From NCBI GenBank assembly GCA_963734965.1, contig CAVTJK010000004.1, forward strand, positions 2,046,001 through 2,110,000: a stretch of 64,000 nucleotides of DNA, in the 5' to 3' direction. Both the position numbers and the translations under genes were made by a program. Positions within the stretch are counted from its first letter, which is position 1, and every line of letters starts with the position of its first letter. This document shows, in pieces, positions 41,644-50,885 of the stretch. The notes under the pieces are model-generated. The model was not told the origin of the DNA. It worked only from the letters and a program-made list of their open reading frames with translations, and did not search any database. The DNA comes from UBA4742 sp963734965 (lineage in GTDB: Bacteria; Actinomycetota; Acidimicrobiia; Acidimicrobiales; Acidimicrobilacustridaceae).

Positions 41644-43059
41644 TCAGCACCCCGCCCATTGGTGCTCGAGCCGGTAGATCCTCACGTGGTTGATGTCGGC
41701 CACGGGCTGATAGCTCGACATCATGTTGGCCAGCGAGGGCACGCTGAACAGCGGGACCTTGCCCGAATCACGGAGGTCGGCGGGGCTGGTGTCGACGATG
41801 AGCGTCGGCCGGGAATGGTCGAGATCCTCGCAGAGGTCCTTGAACGCGCCCTTGGTGGGCTGACCTTGATCGATCCCGGTCACGAAGTTGGTGTGGGGGA
41901 ATCGTGTGGCCATGGGCCGCTCGCTGGCCCACGTGATCTCGGAGTACGAGCCCCAGACGAACACGGATTGCTTCGGGGTCGACAGGTGGTCGACCTCGGC
42001 CGCCACCTTCTTGTACGGGGGGAGATCGGGTCGGGGCATGGCCACGGTGATGGCCAACCACAGGGTGGTCGTGGCGCCGGCCACGGCCATGGTCCGGCGC
42101 AGGGTCACCTGAGCGATCTGCGTGGCCCCCACAGCGGCCAGCGGCGGGAGCATCTGGAAGAAGTAGTGGCCGAAGAAGTGGCCGCCGACCGCCACACCGA
42201 CGAAGGCCGATCCGAGCCAGAGCCAGAGGTCCACGTGCATCCGCCGCTCGGGCCACGCCCTGGCCGCCAACCACACCATGACGACGTGGCTGGCCGCGTA
42301 GGCGGCTGTGCTCAGCGCGGCGACGCCGACGGTGCCGAGCAGCGAGTAGACCCCGAGGTAGCTGCCGTTGCTCGAGATGTTCCAGAACAGGAACTGGCGC
42401 ATCCCGAAGAGGGCGGCCACACCCAGGTAGGCCAGGCCGCCGGTGGCGGTGAGCGTCGCCAACTGGCGGCGACCGTCGGGTTGGTGCCAGAGGTTGTAGG
42501 CGACGGGAACGATGGTGAACGCGGCCGGCTGCTTGATGAGGACGGCCACCACGAGGGCCAGCGCGGCGGGGATGGCGTAGCCACGGCGGCTGCACCACCA
42601 CGCGAGGGTGATCGGCAGCAACATGAACGCCTCGAAGCCGGCGGCGTGGGCGTCGTTGAACGGGAAGGTGGCGGTGGCCAGGACGAAGAGCACGGCCACC
42701 GCGACGCGGTGCTTCCACGCGGTGCAGAGGGCGGTGCCGATCAGCAGGCCGGTGGCCGCTTCGAGGACCACGGTGAGGACGCGCACCGGTACGAGGCTGT
42801 TGCTGTGGGTCGTCCAGAAGCTCAGCGTGTAGACGTAGAACAGCACTGGAGGCTTGCGGTCGACGAGGCTCGTGTACAGGTGGCCGCCCCGGAGCAGACC
42901 TTGCGCGATCGAGCCGACGGTCGACTCGTCCGCATCGAGCCGGTTGGACGTGAAGATCGGGAAGTGGACGAGGAGCCCGACGCCCAGGACGAGCGAGAAG
43001 GCGAGGGCGGTGCGTTGGAGGCGGGCTCCAGCCGCACCGATGGTGGTAGGCGCGCTCAC
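41644..43059 (-). CDS. GT39-like membrane glycosyltransferase
   Basis: FTSNRLDADESTVGSIAQ carries the Asp-Glu pair of GT-C enzymes in the first outside loop, and LVDRKPPVLFYVYTLSF continues the pattern of dolichol/polyprenol-phosphate-mannose or ArnT-like transferases. About ten spans fill residues 15-350, followed by a soluble C-terminal part of about 120 residues. 471 aa. Such enzymes transfer a sugar from a polyprenyl carrier to envelope glycans or proteins. It starts at 43059 and stands alone. Confidence 0.8.
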   Translation of the reverse strand: MSAPTTIGAAGARLQRTALAFSLVLGVGLLVHFPIFTSNRLDADESTVGSIAQGLLRGGHLYTSLVDRKPPVLFYVYTLSFWTTHSNSLVPVRVLTVVLEAATGLLIGTALCTAWKHRVAVAVLFVLATATFPFNDAHAAGFEAFMLLPITLAWWCSRRGYAIPAALALVVAVLIKQPAAFTIVPVAYNLWHQPDGRRQLATLTATGGLAYLGVAALFGMRQFLFWNISSNGSYLGVYSLLGTVGVAALSTAAYAASHVVMVWLAARAWPERRMHVDLWLWLGSAFVGVAVGGHFFGHYFFQMLPPLAAVGATQIAQVTLRRTMAVAGATTTLWLAITVAMPRPDLPPYKKVAAEVDHLSTPKQSVFVWGSYSEITWASERPMATRFPHTNFVTGIDQGQPTKGAFKDLCEDLDHSRPTLIVDTSPADLRDSGKVPLFSVPSLANMMSSYQPVADINHVRIYRLEHQWAGC

Positions 43060-43223
43060 GCCGACTGTCTCCCATCAGCCACGGCCCACGAGCCTGCGGG
43101 ACGACGTCGGCCTCGGTCAAATCCGTTCGGCCCGGACGCGGCTCTCACCTGCTCAGGGCCTCCACGGCTGTCATTTCTAGCCGGGCCTGCCGTCTCGTGC
43201 CGGGAGAATCGAATCGGCGGCGA

Positions 43224-43715
43224 TCAGCTGATCACGAAGGTCAGGCCCACCTGCGATTCGAGCGTCGCGCTCATGGCATGCAGGGACACGGACCAGGTCT
43301 GATCTCCGACGATGCCGTCGGCGGTGACCCCGCCCCAGCCTTGGAAGGCGACGACCGATGCCCGCGTGAGGGGACCGAAGTCACCGTCGATCGGACCGGG
43401 TCCGGTGCCCCACTCGCCGGCGCCGTTGGTCAGCACCGTCTGCAGGCTGGTGACGACGGCCCCCGTCGAGCCCGACTGCAACGTCGGCATCGGACCACCG
43501 TCGGGCAGGGCCGCCCAGGTGAGCGGTCCGACGATCCCGTCAGCGGCCAGACCCGCCCCGCTCTGGAACTGGATCACGGCCGCCTCGGTCGCCGGGCCGA
43601 AGATGCCGTCGACGACGAGCCCGAGGTCTGGGGTGCGGCGGATGGCTCGTTGAGCCCGCCGAACGGCCGGACCGCTCGCCCCGGTCGTGATGGTCGGTTC
43701 ACCTGGATTGGGCAT
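43224..43715 (-). CDS. Two-domain peptidoglycan-binding protein
   Basis: Two PG_binding_1 repeats are seen: VRRAQRAIRR...VVDGIFGPATEAAVIQFQSG and VTSLQTVLTN...IDGDFGPLTRASVVAFQGW, each ending in a DGIVG.lTW motif. 163 aa from ATG 43715, which has GGAG in good position. There is no signal peptide or span, odd for a wall-binding module. Possibly it is exported another way, or the upstream start is different. Divides the GT39 and FKBP genes. Confidence 0.8.
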   Translation of the reverse strand: MPNPGEPTITTGASGPAVRRAQRAIRRTPDLGLVVDGIFGPATEAAVIQFQSGAGLAADGIVGPLTWAALPDGGPMPTLQSGSTGAVVTSLQTVLTNGAGEWGTGPGPIDGDFGPLTRASVVAFQGWGGVTADGIVGDQTWSVSLHAMSATLESQVGLTFVIS

Positions 43716-43768
43716 GGCGGCTCCGTCCGTCGCGGTTCCCACCCGATCGCGACCGTAGTCGCGCCGGA

Positions 43769-44161
43769 TCAGAGCACAGCGAGGAGGTCGACCACGAACA
43801 CGAGCGTCTCGCCGCCGCGGATGACACCGCCCGCGCCCGCCTTGCCGTAGCCGAGGTGCGGCGGGATCACGATGCGTCGACGTCCGCCGACCTTCATGCC
43901 CGCCACCCCCTGATCCCAGCCCTTGATGACCTGCCCGGCGCCCAGACCGAACTGGAAGCTGTCCCCGCGGTCCCACGATGCGTCGAACTGCTGGCGGGTG
44001 CTCCAGGCCACGCCCACGTAGTGGACCTCGACGTCATGACCGGGCGTCGCCTCGGCGCCGTCGCCCTCGATCAGGTCCTCGATCAGCAGCTCGGCCGGAG
44101 GCGTCTCGCCCGGGGGCACATACACGTGAGGCTTGGCGGTCGGGTCGTCCGAGTCGGTCAT
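43769..44161 (-). CDS. FKBP-type peptidyl-prolyl isomerase
   Basis: VEVHYVGVAWSTRQQFDASW, then FQFGLGAGQVIKGWDQGVAGMKVGGRRRIVIPPHLGYG and GETLVFVVDLLAV is a full single FKBP domain including the VIKGWDQGV and GYG motifs. 130 aa, cytosolic, no leader. ATG 44161. It catalyses proline isomerisation in protein folding. Confidence 0.95.
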   Translation of the reverse strand: MTDSDDPTAKPHVYVPPGETPPAELLIEDLIEGDGAEATPGHDVEVHYVGVAWSTRQQFDASWDRGDSFQFGLGAGQVIKGWDQGVAGMKVGGRRRIVIPPHLGYGKAGAGGVIRGGETLVFVVDLLAVL

Positions 44162-44184
44162 GGCCGGCACACTACCGGCGTGGC

Positions 44185-45403
44185 TCAAGGGGTCGGTGTC
44201 CGGTCCTCGCACCCGTGGGGCGAGCCGTGGTCAGCCAGCAGGTCGAGGAACGGCTGGGCCTCGAAGGCCTCGGGACCGAGCACACCGGCGCCGCTCCAGG
44301 CGCCCGAGTCGAGCAACTCGAGAGCCACGGCTGGTCCCACGGCGGTCTGCCACACGACGGCCTGGCATCCGTAGTCCGTCATCGTCTGCTCGTTGTCGGC
44401 GACGTGGTAGAGGTACACCTCGCGGTGTTCCCCCGCCGGATCGAGACCCGTCACCCACGTCCCGGCGCAGGTGCGGCCGGTCATGCGGTCGCCCAGGGTC
44501 ACCGGATCGGGCAGGGCGGCGGCGACGACATCGCGGGGGCTGACCGCGCGCCCCGCCGACCTGGATCGGCTCGGTCGAGTCGAGTCCCGTCTTGTGCAGC
44601 ACCTTCAGGACCTCGATGAACTCGTCGCCGAGGCCGTATTTGAACGTGACGCGATCGGTCTCGACCCACCGCGGCACCAGGAGGACCTCTTCGTGCTCGA
44701 CGTTGACGCACTCGACCGATCCGATGCCCTCTGGGAACACGAACGTCTCGGGCTCGCTGAACGGGGGCGTGGTGAACCACCCGCGGTCGCGCTCGTAGAT
44801 GACCGGCGGGTTGAGGCACTCCTCGATGGTCGTCCAGATGTTGAAGGTCGGGGCGAAGTCATAGCCCGACACCTCGAGGTTGGCGCCGTCGCGGACGCCG
44901 ACCTCGTCGATGCGACTGAAGAGCGTGTCGGCGGCGTGGCGGGCGAAGACGTCCGACAGGCCCGGCTCGACACCCATGCCGACCAGCGCCAACTGGCCGC
45001 GCTCGCTCCACTGCTCGGCCAGCGCGAACTGGTCGTCGCCGAGCTTCACCCCGACCTCGGAATAGGGATGGTCCGGGTGGCGGCTGGACAGGCTCATGGC
45101 CATGTCGAGGTAGGTGACGCCCGATGCAAGTGCGGCGCGGAAGATGGGCATCACGAATCGAGGATCGACGGCGTTGAGCACCGCGTCCACCTGGTGGGCG
45201 GCGATCAGCGCGGCGATCGAGGGCTCGTCACCGGCGTCGACCTGGGCGGCGGTGAACCGGTCGTCGCCGTAGCGGTCGACGACCGAGCGGGCCCGGTCGA
45301 GGGAGTAGTCGGCGACCACGACCTGTTCGGCGAAGCGGCGACGAGCGACGATGGCGCACGTCGAGCTGCCGACCCCTCCGGCGCCGAGGATCAACAGCTT
45401 CAT
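44185..45403 (-). CDS. Saccharopine dehydrogenase family protein (one frameshift)
   Basis: LLILGAGGVGSSTCAIVARR is the NAD(P) loop; DAVLNAVDPRFVMPIFRAAL, YLDMAMSLS, GMGVEPGLSDVFARHAAD and GYDFAPTFNIWTTIEECLNPP resemble carboxynorspermidine-synthase-type members. A surplus G in GGGG at about 44558 breaks the frame; the end (DRMTGRTCAGTWVTGLD, YLYHVADNEQTMTDYG, QPFLDLLADHG) is in the next frame, closing at 44185. About 405 aa. Its ATG overlaps the stop of the nucleosidase gene, so they are coupled. Confidence 0.85.
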
Positions 45404-46137
45404 CGCTGCTCCTCATGGCGGACCGCTTCGAGCGCGGCGGCGACGGCGGCGTTGACGGCGGCTTGCATGTTGCGGCCGAGCCGAGCCAGGGTCGGCACGC
45501 GCCAGGGCCGGGTGGCGACGAACTTGGCCACCGCGGCGACGTCGGCGGTTCCGTCGGGTTGGCTCAACCCGAACACGTCGTTGTCGATGCCGTCGTCGGC
45601 ACCATGGTCGCTGATCCCTCGGAACGCGGTCCAGGGCACGTCGTGGCTCTCGCAGACCTCGGCGATGGCCGAGGTCTCCATGTCGACGGCGGTGAACCCG
45701 GCCGTGGCGAAACCAGCCAGCACGTCGGCATCGACGATCAAGTCATCGGTGGTGATCAGCGATCGACCGGGTGTGGTCGGACCCAGCGGCGTCGGATGGT
45801 GCTCGCGACCACTGGTGTGACCGACCACCCGATCGGGCACGACGACCTCGCCGATCCGCAGGGTCGGATCGAGACCGCCGGCGATCCCCACGATCAACAG
45901 GTGGTCGGGCTCGGTCAGCTCGAGGATCCGGGTCGCCACCTCAGTGGCGGCGGCGGTCCCCATGCCGGTCATCATGGCCGTGATCTCGGTCCCCGCCACC
46001 GAACCGACGAAGGTGACCGGGCCCTCGGAACTCGGGCCGGGTGCGCGTTGCAGCCCCGCCGCCTTCACGAACGGGCGCAGCTCGGGGCGCATGGGCGCGA
46101 GCACGGCGATCCGTCGGGCCGTTCGATCTGCGGGCAC
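45400..46137 (-). CDS. MTA/SAH-type nucleosidase (phosphorylase superfamily)
   Basis: RRIAVLAPMRPELRPFVKAA, MTGMGTAAATEVATRILE, LLIVGIAGGLDP and AVDMETSAIAEVCESHDVPW with RGISD have the pattern of the nucleosidase family, including the purine-site Met-Glu and catalytic Asp. 245 aa. The substrate could be methylthioadenosine, adenosylhomocysteine or futalosine. The overlap with a saccharopine-dehydrogenase-like gene suggests a shared pathway, perhaps polyamine or methionine salvage, but this is inference. Confidence 0.82.
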   Translation of the reverse strand: MPADRTARRIAVLAPMRPELRPFVKAAGLQRAPGPSSEGPVTFVGSVAGTEITAMMTGMGTAAATEVATRILELTEPDHLLIVGIAGGLDPTLRIGEVVVPDRVVGHTSGREHHPTPLGPTTPGRSLITTDDLIVDADVLAGFATAGFTAVDMETSAIAEVCESHDVPWTAFRGISDHGADDGIDNDVFGLSQPDGTADVAAVAKFVATRPWRVPTLARLGRNMQAAVNAAVAAALEAVRHEEQR

Positions 46138-46188
46138 GACCTCAGTCTGCCCTCAGCAGCGAGGGCCCGCCGGTGCCACACTGGACGG

Positions 46189-46542
46189 ATGCAGCCGCTC
46201 GCCGTGCATCACGTCTCGATCAACGTCCCGGATGTCGCCGTGGCCGTCGACTTCTACGTGGACGTCCTCGGCTTCGAGCTCCGTGGCGACCGGCCCGACT
46301 TCGGCTTCGGCGGGGCCTGGCTCGACGCTGGAGGCCAGCAGCTCCACCTCATCGAGGCGCCTGCTCCCAAGAACCTGGGCCAGCACTTCGCCGTCCAGGT
46401 GGGCGACATCGACGCCACCGTCGACGAGCTGCGGGCCCGCGACATCGACGTCTCAGATCCCTCGCCCGTCGGGGCGGGGCGTCAGTGCTTCTTGGTCGAT
46501 CCCGCCGGCAACACTGTCGAGCTCATCGAGCCCCCGACCTGA
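46189..46542 (+). CDS. VOC/glyoxalase superfamily protein
   Basis: AVHHVSINVPDVAVAVDFYV, GFELRGDRP and the second half HFAVQVGDIDATVDELRARD with VDPAGNTVELIE form one vicinal-oxygen-chelate unit of two beta-alpha-beta-beta-beta modules. Metal ligands His8-type and the last Glu (VELIE) are present. 117 aa, a common length. The reaction is unknown. Confidence 0.85.
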   Translation: MQPLAVHHVSINVPDVAVAVDFYVDVLGFELRGDRPDFGFGGAWLDAGGQQLHLIEAPAPKNLGQHFAVQVGDIDATVDELRARDIDVSDPSPVGAGRQCFLVDPAGNTVELIEPPT

Positions 46543-46607
46543 ACCACCTCCGGGCGGCCGACGAAGTCACCATCGACTCCACTCGGTCATGCGGATCGGA
46601 GAACACG

Positions 46608-46826
46608 ATGTGGCCACGAGCGATCTTCGGACTGGTGCTCTGCTTCGTGGGCGGGCTGTGGATCGCCCAGGGCATCGGCGTGGCCAAGGGCTCGGCGATG
46701 ACGGGCCACGGTGGGTACGCGGTGCTCGGTGGGGTAGCCGTCGCCGCCGGGGTGGCGCTGCTCGTGTGGGCCATGCGACTGCGTCAAGCGGCCGCCCACG
46801 ATCCCGCTGAGGAGAAGGCACCCTAG
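46608..46826 (+). CDS. Small two-span membrane protein
   Basis: 72 residues with two hydrophobic segments (AIFGLVLCFVGGLWIAQGI and AVLGGVAVAAGVALLVWAM) and a polar, charged tail. It resembles uncharacterised small actinobacterial membrane proteins with a GxWIAQGI motif. Starts at ATG 46608 and stops 6 bases before the RDD gene. Confidence 0.6.
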   Translation: MWPRAIFGLVLCFVGGLWIAQGIGVAKGSAMTGHGGYAVLGGVAVAAGVALLVWAMRLRQAAAHDPAEEKAP

Positions 46827-46832
46827 CGATCG

Positions 46833-48194
46833 GTGGCAGCCGGGCCGTTCGCGAACGAGAATGACGGCGTGGCGCCACCGAACCCGATCGACCGCGTGCT
46901 GGGCGCCATCGTGCCGCGGGCCGTCGACGCCATCGACATCGACGAGGTGATCGGTCAGGTCGACGTCGATCACGTGCTGTCGGGCGTCGACCTCGACGCG
47001 GTGCTGCAGCGCGTCGACCTGCAGGTGCTCATGGAGCGCATCGACCTCAACGCGGTGCTCGAGCGCGTCGATCTCACTGCGCTGTTGCAGCAGGTCGACC
47101 TCGACGCGCTGCTGGCCCGCCTCGACGTCAACGCGCTCGCCGCTCGCCTCGACGTCGACGCCTTGGTGGCGGGGCTCGACGTCGACGGCCTCGTGCGGCG
47201 CGTCGACATCGGATCGCTGATCGGCCGGGTGGACGTCGACGGGCTCATACAGAGGGTCGATGTCGACGGGCTCATCCAACGCGTCGATGTCGACGGCCTG
47301 GTGCAGCGCGTGGATGTGGACGGCCTGATCCAGCGGGTGGATGTGGACGGCCTGATCCAGCGGGTGGATGTGGACGGGCTTGTCCAGCGGGTCGACCTCG
47401 ACCAAGTGATGGCCAGCGTCGATGTGCCGGCGCTGGTCGAGCGGGCTCACATCGACGAGATCGTGAGCAACGCCAGCCGAGGGGTCGTCGGCCGCCTCTT
47501 CGACGTGGTGCGGCGCCAGCTGGTCGGTCTCGACTTCGTGCTCATCAGCGTCGTCAACCGCGTCTTCCGGCGTCCGACCGAGAGCGATTCGTTGACCGAG
47601 GGCACCGTCTCGGGCCACCTGGCCGGCGGCATCTCCCGGCTGGTCGCCTTCCTCGCCGACGGCCTCACGATCTCGGTCTCCTACGGGCTGACCGTCGCCC
47701 TCGTGGCCTTCCTGCTCGGGCTGTTCACCGGAGGCAACGTCGAGGAGGCGCACCACGGCGTCTGGTTCTTCTCGGGCTATGTCGCCTTCGCCTTCCTCTA
47801 CTACTGGATCGGGTTGACCTTGACCGGACGTTCGGTCGGCAAGGGTCTCGTCGGGCTTCGCGTCGTCCGTTTGAACAGGCAGCCCATCAGTCCCGGGCGA
47901 TCGGCGGTTCGCACCATCGTGTATCCGTTCAGCTTCATCCTCGCTCTGGGGCTGATCCCGATCGTGACCTCCAGGCGTCGGCGCGCCCTTCACGACGCGG
48001 CCGCCGGCAGCGTCGTCGTCTATGACTGGGGCGACCGCCCGGCCGAGCTCCCCGCCCCGGTCACGGCCTTCGTCCAGCGGCGTACGGCCGAGGCCGAAGC
48101 GGCGGCGGCGGCCTCGGAGAGCGCGGCTCCGCTGATGGCGGTCCCCGCGCCGGCCGATCCGGCGACGTCCTCGTCGGGCGAGCCGGCGGCCTGA
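46833..48194 (+). CDS. RDD family membrane protein with twenty nonapeptide repeats
   Basis: Residues about 34-213 consist of twenty consecutive 9-residue units of the pattern (V/I/L)D(V/L)-x-x-L-(I/V)-x-R; six central ones are nearly identical (VDVDGLIQR). Then comes the RDD domain (about 260-400) with three spans: LVAFLADGLTISVSYGLTVA, FFSGYVAFAFLYYWIGLTL and SAVRTIVYPFSFILALGLIP, and the GRSVGKGLVGLRVVR motif. The tail of 50 residues is Ala/Glu-rich. GTG 46833 has no strong ribosome site; GTG 46869 is an alternative. RDD proteins have been linked to membrane or Na+ functions in a few cases, but the repeat region has no known role. Confidence 0.85.
   Translation: MAAGPFANENDGVAPPNPIDRVLGAIVPRAVDAIDIDEVIGQVDVDHVLSGVDLDAVLQRVDLQVLMERIDLNAVLERVDLTALLQQVDLDALLARLDVNALAARLDVDALVAGLDVDGLVRRVDIGSLIGRVDVDGLIQRVDVDGLIQRVDVDGLVQRVDVDGLIQRVDVDGLIQRVDVDGLVQRVDLDQVMASVDVPALVERAHIDEIVSNASRGVVGRLFDVVRRQLVGLDFVLISVVNRVFRRPTESDSLTEGTVSGHLAGGISRLVAFLADGLTISVSYGLTVALVAFLLGLFTGGNVEEAHHGVWFFSGYVAFAFLYYWIGLTLTGRSVGKGLVGLRVVRLNRQPISPGRSAVRTIVYPFSFILALGLIPIVTSRRRRALHDAAAGSVVVYDWGDRPAELPAPVTAFVQRRTAEAEAAAAASESAAPLMAVPAPADPATSSSGEPAA
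46932..47471 (+). repeat. 20 x 27-bp coding repeats without any indel
   Basis: Units start every 27 bases from 46932, ending at 47471, exactly twenty, all in frame. The six from 47229 to 47390 are the youngest, being nearly the same at DNA level (GTGGATGTGGACGGCCTGAT type), whereas the outer units differ in many codons but keep Asp at position 2 and Leu/Val/Ile at 6-7. Confidence 0.95.
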
Positions 48195-48216
48195 ACCGGT
48201 TCGGTGAGCGCTGAGC

Positions 48217-48783
48217 TCAGCCCAGCCCGAGCACGAAGTAGGCCGGTGTCCCCGAGGTCGATGTGGTGTACGCCAGCTGCTGGTCGAGGCTGATGATCCA
48301 GTCGACCACGCCGTTGGCCTCGGTCACGAGCGTCACCTGTTGCACGTAGTTCAGACCGCTCGGGTTGATGGTGCCGGGTCCGGCGTAGGAGGCGTCGACC
48401 CCTCGGAACTGGACGACCAGCAGATGCGAGCCGGGGACGGTGACCGGTTTGCCGGTCGCCGAGTCGGTGAACGGGCCGCTCTGGTAGCCGACCGACCAGG
48501 CCGGCACCCCCGGCGAGAAGTCGAACTGCACGTTGTCGATGCAGGTGCTCTTGCGAGGATCGACCTTGGTGAGCGACGCCGCGACCTCGGTGTGGGTCGG
48601 CCCGCTGGTCGGGGCGGTCGTACCCGAGAACGGACACCCCTCGGCCGGGTTGGTCGTGGTCGTGGTCCCCGCCTGAGAACCCGAAGTCGAGCTCCCGCAG
48701 CCGACCGCGAGCAGGCTCAGGACGACCCCGATGCTCGCGGCCACCCGAGGCCACCTGGTCGATCGCCTCGGTCCCCTGCGCAT
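48217..48783 (-). CDS. Lipoprotein with AMIN-like domain
   Basis: Arg-rich start, hydrophobic core (VAASIGVVLSLLAVGCGSS) and lipobox LAVGC at about residue 29 show a lipoprotein. After a Thr-rich linker, the domain CIDNVQFDFSPGVPAWSVGY, PVTVPGSHLLVVQFRGVDAS and VDWIISLDQQLAY resembles actinobacterial AMIN-like lipoproteins, believed to bind envelope glycans. 188 aa from ATG 48783. Convergent with the RDD gene and divergent to a methyltransferase. Confidence 0.75.
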   Translation of the reverse strand: MRRGPRRSTRWPRVAASIGVVLSLLAVGCGSSTSGSQAGTTTTTNPAEGCPFSGTTAPTSGPTHTEVAASLTKVDPRKSTCIDNVQFDFSPGVPAWSVGYQSGPFTDSATGKPVTVPGSHLLVVQFRGVDASYAGPGTINPSGLNYVQQVTLVTEANGVVDWIISLDQQLAYTTSTSGTPAYFVLGLG

Positions 48784-48807
48784 CGAAGGCGATCCTAGGC
48801 TGGCCTC

Positions 48808-49362
48808 ATGGCTTGGGACGGAGACCGCTACCAGGAGCGATTCGACGCACTGGCCGACTCGGGCCTCGACATGCATGGCGAGGCCCGGTTCGTGGCGGCG
48901 ATGGCTCCTCGCTCGGTGCTCGACGCCGGCTGTGGCACGGGCCGGGTCGCCATCGAGTTGGCCCGCCGAGGCGTCGAGGTGGTCGGCGCCGACCTCGAAC
49001 CGTCGATGATCGCCACCGCTCGCCGACTGGGCCCCGACCTGACCTGGGTCGTCTCCGACCTGGTCGACCTGGATCTCGAGCGGACCTTCGACCTGGTGGT
49101 CATGGCCGGCAACGTGGTCCTCTTCACCCCGCCCGGTACGCACGCCGCGGTCGTGGCCGGCTGCGCGCGCCACCTGGCCCCGGGTGGCGCGCTGCTGAGC
49201 GGGTTCGAACTCGGCGGCGACTACGAGCTGGCGGACTACGACGATCACTGCGCGGCTGCCGGCCTGGCCCTAACCGAGCGCTTCGCGACCTGGTCCCACG
49301 ATCCGTTCCCCGGCGACGGCAGCTACGCGGTCTCGGTGCATCGGAGCCCGTCGGCTCATTGA
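48808..49362 (+). CDS. Class I SAM-dependent methyltransferase
   Basis: SVLDAGCGTGRVAIELARRG is a textbook motif I, VVGADLEPSMI carries the acidic residue that binds the SAM ribose, and the region FDLVVMAGNVVLF is motif IV. 184 aa. The start MAWDGDRYQERFDALADSG is common among methyltransferase type 11/25 proteins. Substrate unknown. The stop overlaps the ankyrin gene on the other strand by 7 bases. Confidence 0.85.
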   Translation: MAWDGDRYQERFDALADSGLDMHGEARFVAAMAPRSVLDAGCGTGRVAIELARRGVEVVGADLEPSMIATARRLGPDLTWVVSDLVDLDLERTFDLVVMAGNVVLFTPPGTHAAVVAGCARHLAPGGALLSGFELGGDYELADYDDHCAAAGLALTERFATWSHDPFPGDGSYAVSVHRSPSAH

Positions 49363-50880
49363 CCGTCGGGCGGATCGGGATCGGTGAGCGGCGCGAGCAA
49401 GGCCACCAGCTCGGTCTCGTGGGTGTAGTCGGCCCAGCCCATCGGCGTGGCGTGGTGCTCGCCGTCCCGGGCGTTGGGATCGGCGCCCAGCGCCAGGAGG
49501 AGCTCGGCCAGCTCGAGGTCGCCGTCGCTGGCCGCCTGGTGCAGCGCGGTGACGCCGACGACCAGTCCCTGTCGCGGAGGGGCCGGAGCGTTGACGTCGA
49601 AGCCGAGCTCGGCGAGGAGCGAGACGGCGGCCGCCCGACGCGCGCTGGTTGCCTCGAGGATGGCGATCGGTCGGGTGACCCGTGCCGCGGCCACGACCGC
49701 TTCGTCGGCCGCCAGCGTCATCGTGGCGCGGCGGTCACCGGTCATGGCCGCCGCCACCAGCGCATCGGCCGGAGCGAGATCGGGCGGCGCGGATCCGGCG
49801 CGGACGAGCAGGTCGACGATGTCGTGGTGACCCCGCCGGGCCGCCTCGTCGACCGGACGACGATGGTCGCCGATCGGCAACGCGTCGCTGAACGAGGCGT
49901 TCACATCGGCGCCGTGGTCGACGAGGAGCCGGACCCGCTCGACCAGGTTGTGGGTGACGGCCCAGCCGAGCTGGCCGCGGCAGCAGATCGGCCGGCGACG
50001 GGGCGGCGGCCCCCAGTCGAGCCCGCCACGGGCCGCCCGAGCCCGTGCCGAGTCCGTAGCCGAACAACAGCTCGAGGTGATCGTTGCCAGGCTCGAACAT
50101 GCGGTTGTACAAGCCCTGGCTGTCGTTGGGCTCGGCGCCGGCCTCGAGCAGCACCCGCGCGAGGGCGCGCCAGTGCGGATGTCGAGGTTGGCGCTCGGGA
50201 CCGAGTTCGCCTTCGCCCAAGACCCCGGTCAGTGCGGTGAACGCCGACGGCAGGCCGTTGTGCAGGAAGCCGGCATCGGGGTCGGCCCCGGCGTCGAGCA
50301 GGACGCGGGCGGTGTCGAGCGTGTCGGTCTCGGACACGTCGGGATCGACCCGTGAATAGGCCAGGTACATGAGCGGATCCCAGCCGTGCGGACCGCCCGG
50401 GGTCCGGGCCGCCGAGGGGTGGGCGTGCACGAAGCGGCGGACCTGGTCGGCATCGGCGGTCGCCGCCGCGACGTGGATGGCGGCCGAGGCGAGATCGGGA
50501 TGCTGGACCCACAGCCGACGCGCATCCTGTCGACGTTCGGGCGAGTCGTCGCCATAGGCCAGGCAGGCCAACAGCAGGAAGTCGTTGACGGGATCGCCGG
50601 TCACGACGGCCCGGTCGGGTCGGCGTGTGTACTGGGCGACCACCTCGACATGGCGCTTGAGGCGGGCCCAGCTCGGGAATCCGAAGCTCCTGGCCACGAC
50701 CAGCTGGGCGTCGGCCAGTCGGAACTCGGCCTCGGCGGACGCGGCGGCGCCGTCCGGATGGTGCTCGGTGACCTCGGCCAGGGCCGCCGGATCACCGGAC
50801 TGCACCCTCCGGCGCAGCTCCTTCGCCTGCGTGCGCAGCTGAGCCAGGTCGGGTCGGTCGGGAAGAGGGGTGGTCGGCAT
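49356..50880 (-). CDS. Ankyrin repeat protein (one frameshift)
   Basis: Early helical part (LAQLRTQAKELRRRV) followed by ankyrin-like units: AAIHVAAATADADQVRRFVH, TARVLLDAGADPDAG, ALARVLLEAGAEPNDSQG, HHDIVDLLVRAGSAPPDL, AAAVSLLAELGFDVNAP and TALHQAASDGDLELAELLLALGADPNARDG. At about 50000 the frame shifts. Corrected length near 507 aa. Ankyrin proteins of this kind bind partner proteins. The ribosome site GAAAGGAGG is buried in an inverted repeat (next feature). Confidence 0.82.
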
Positions 50881-50885
50881 CGCGA

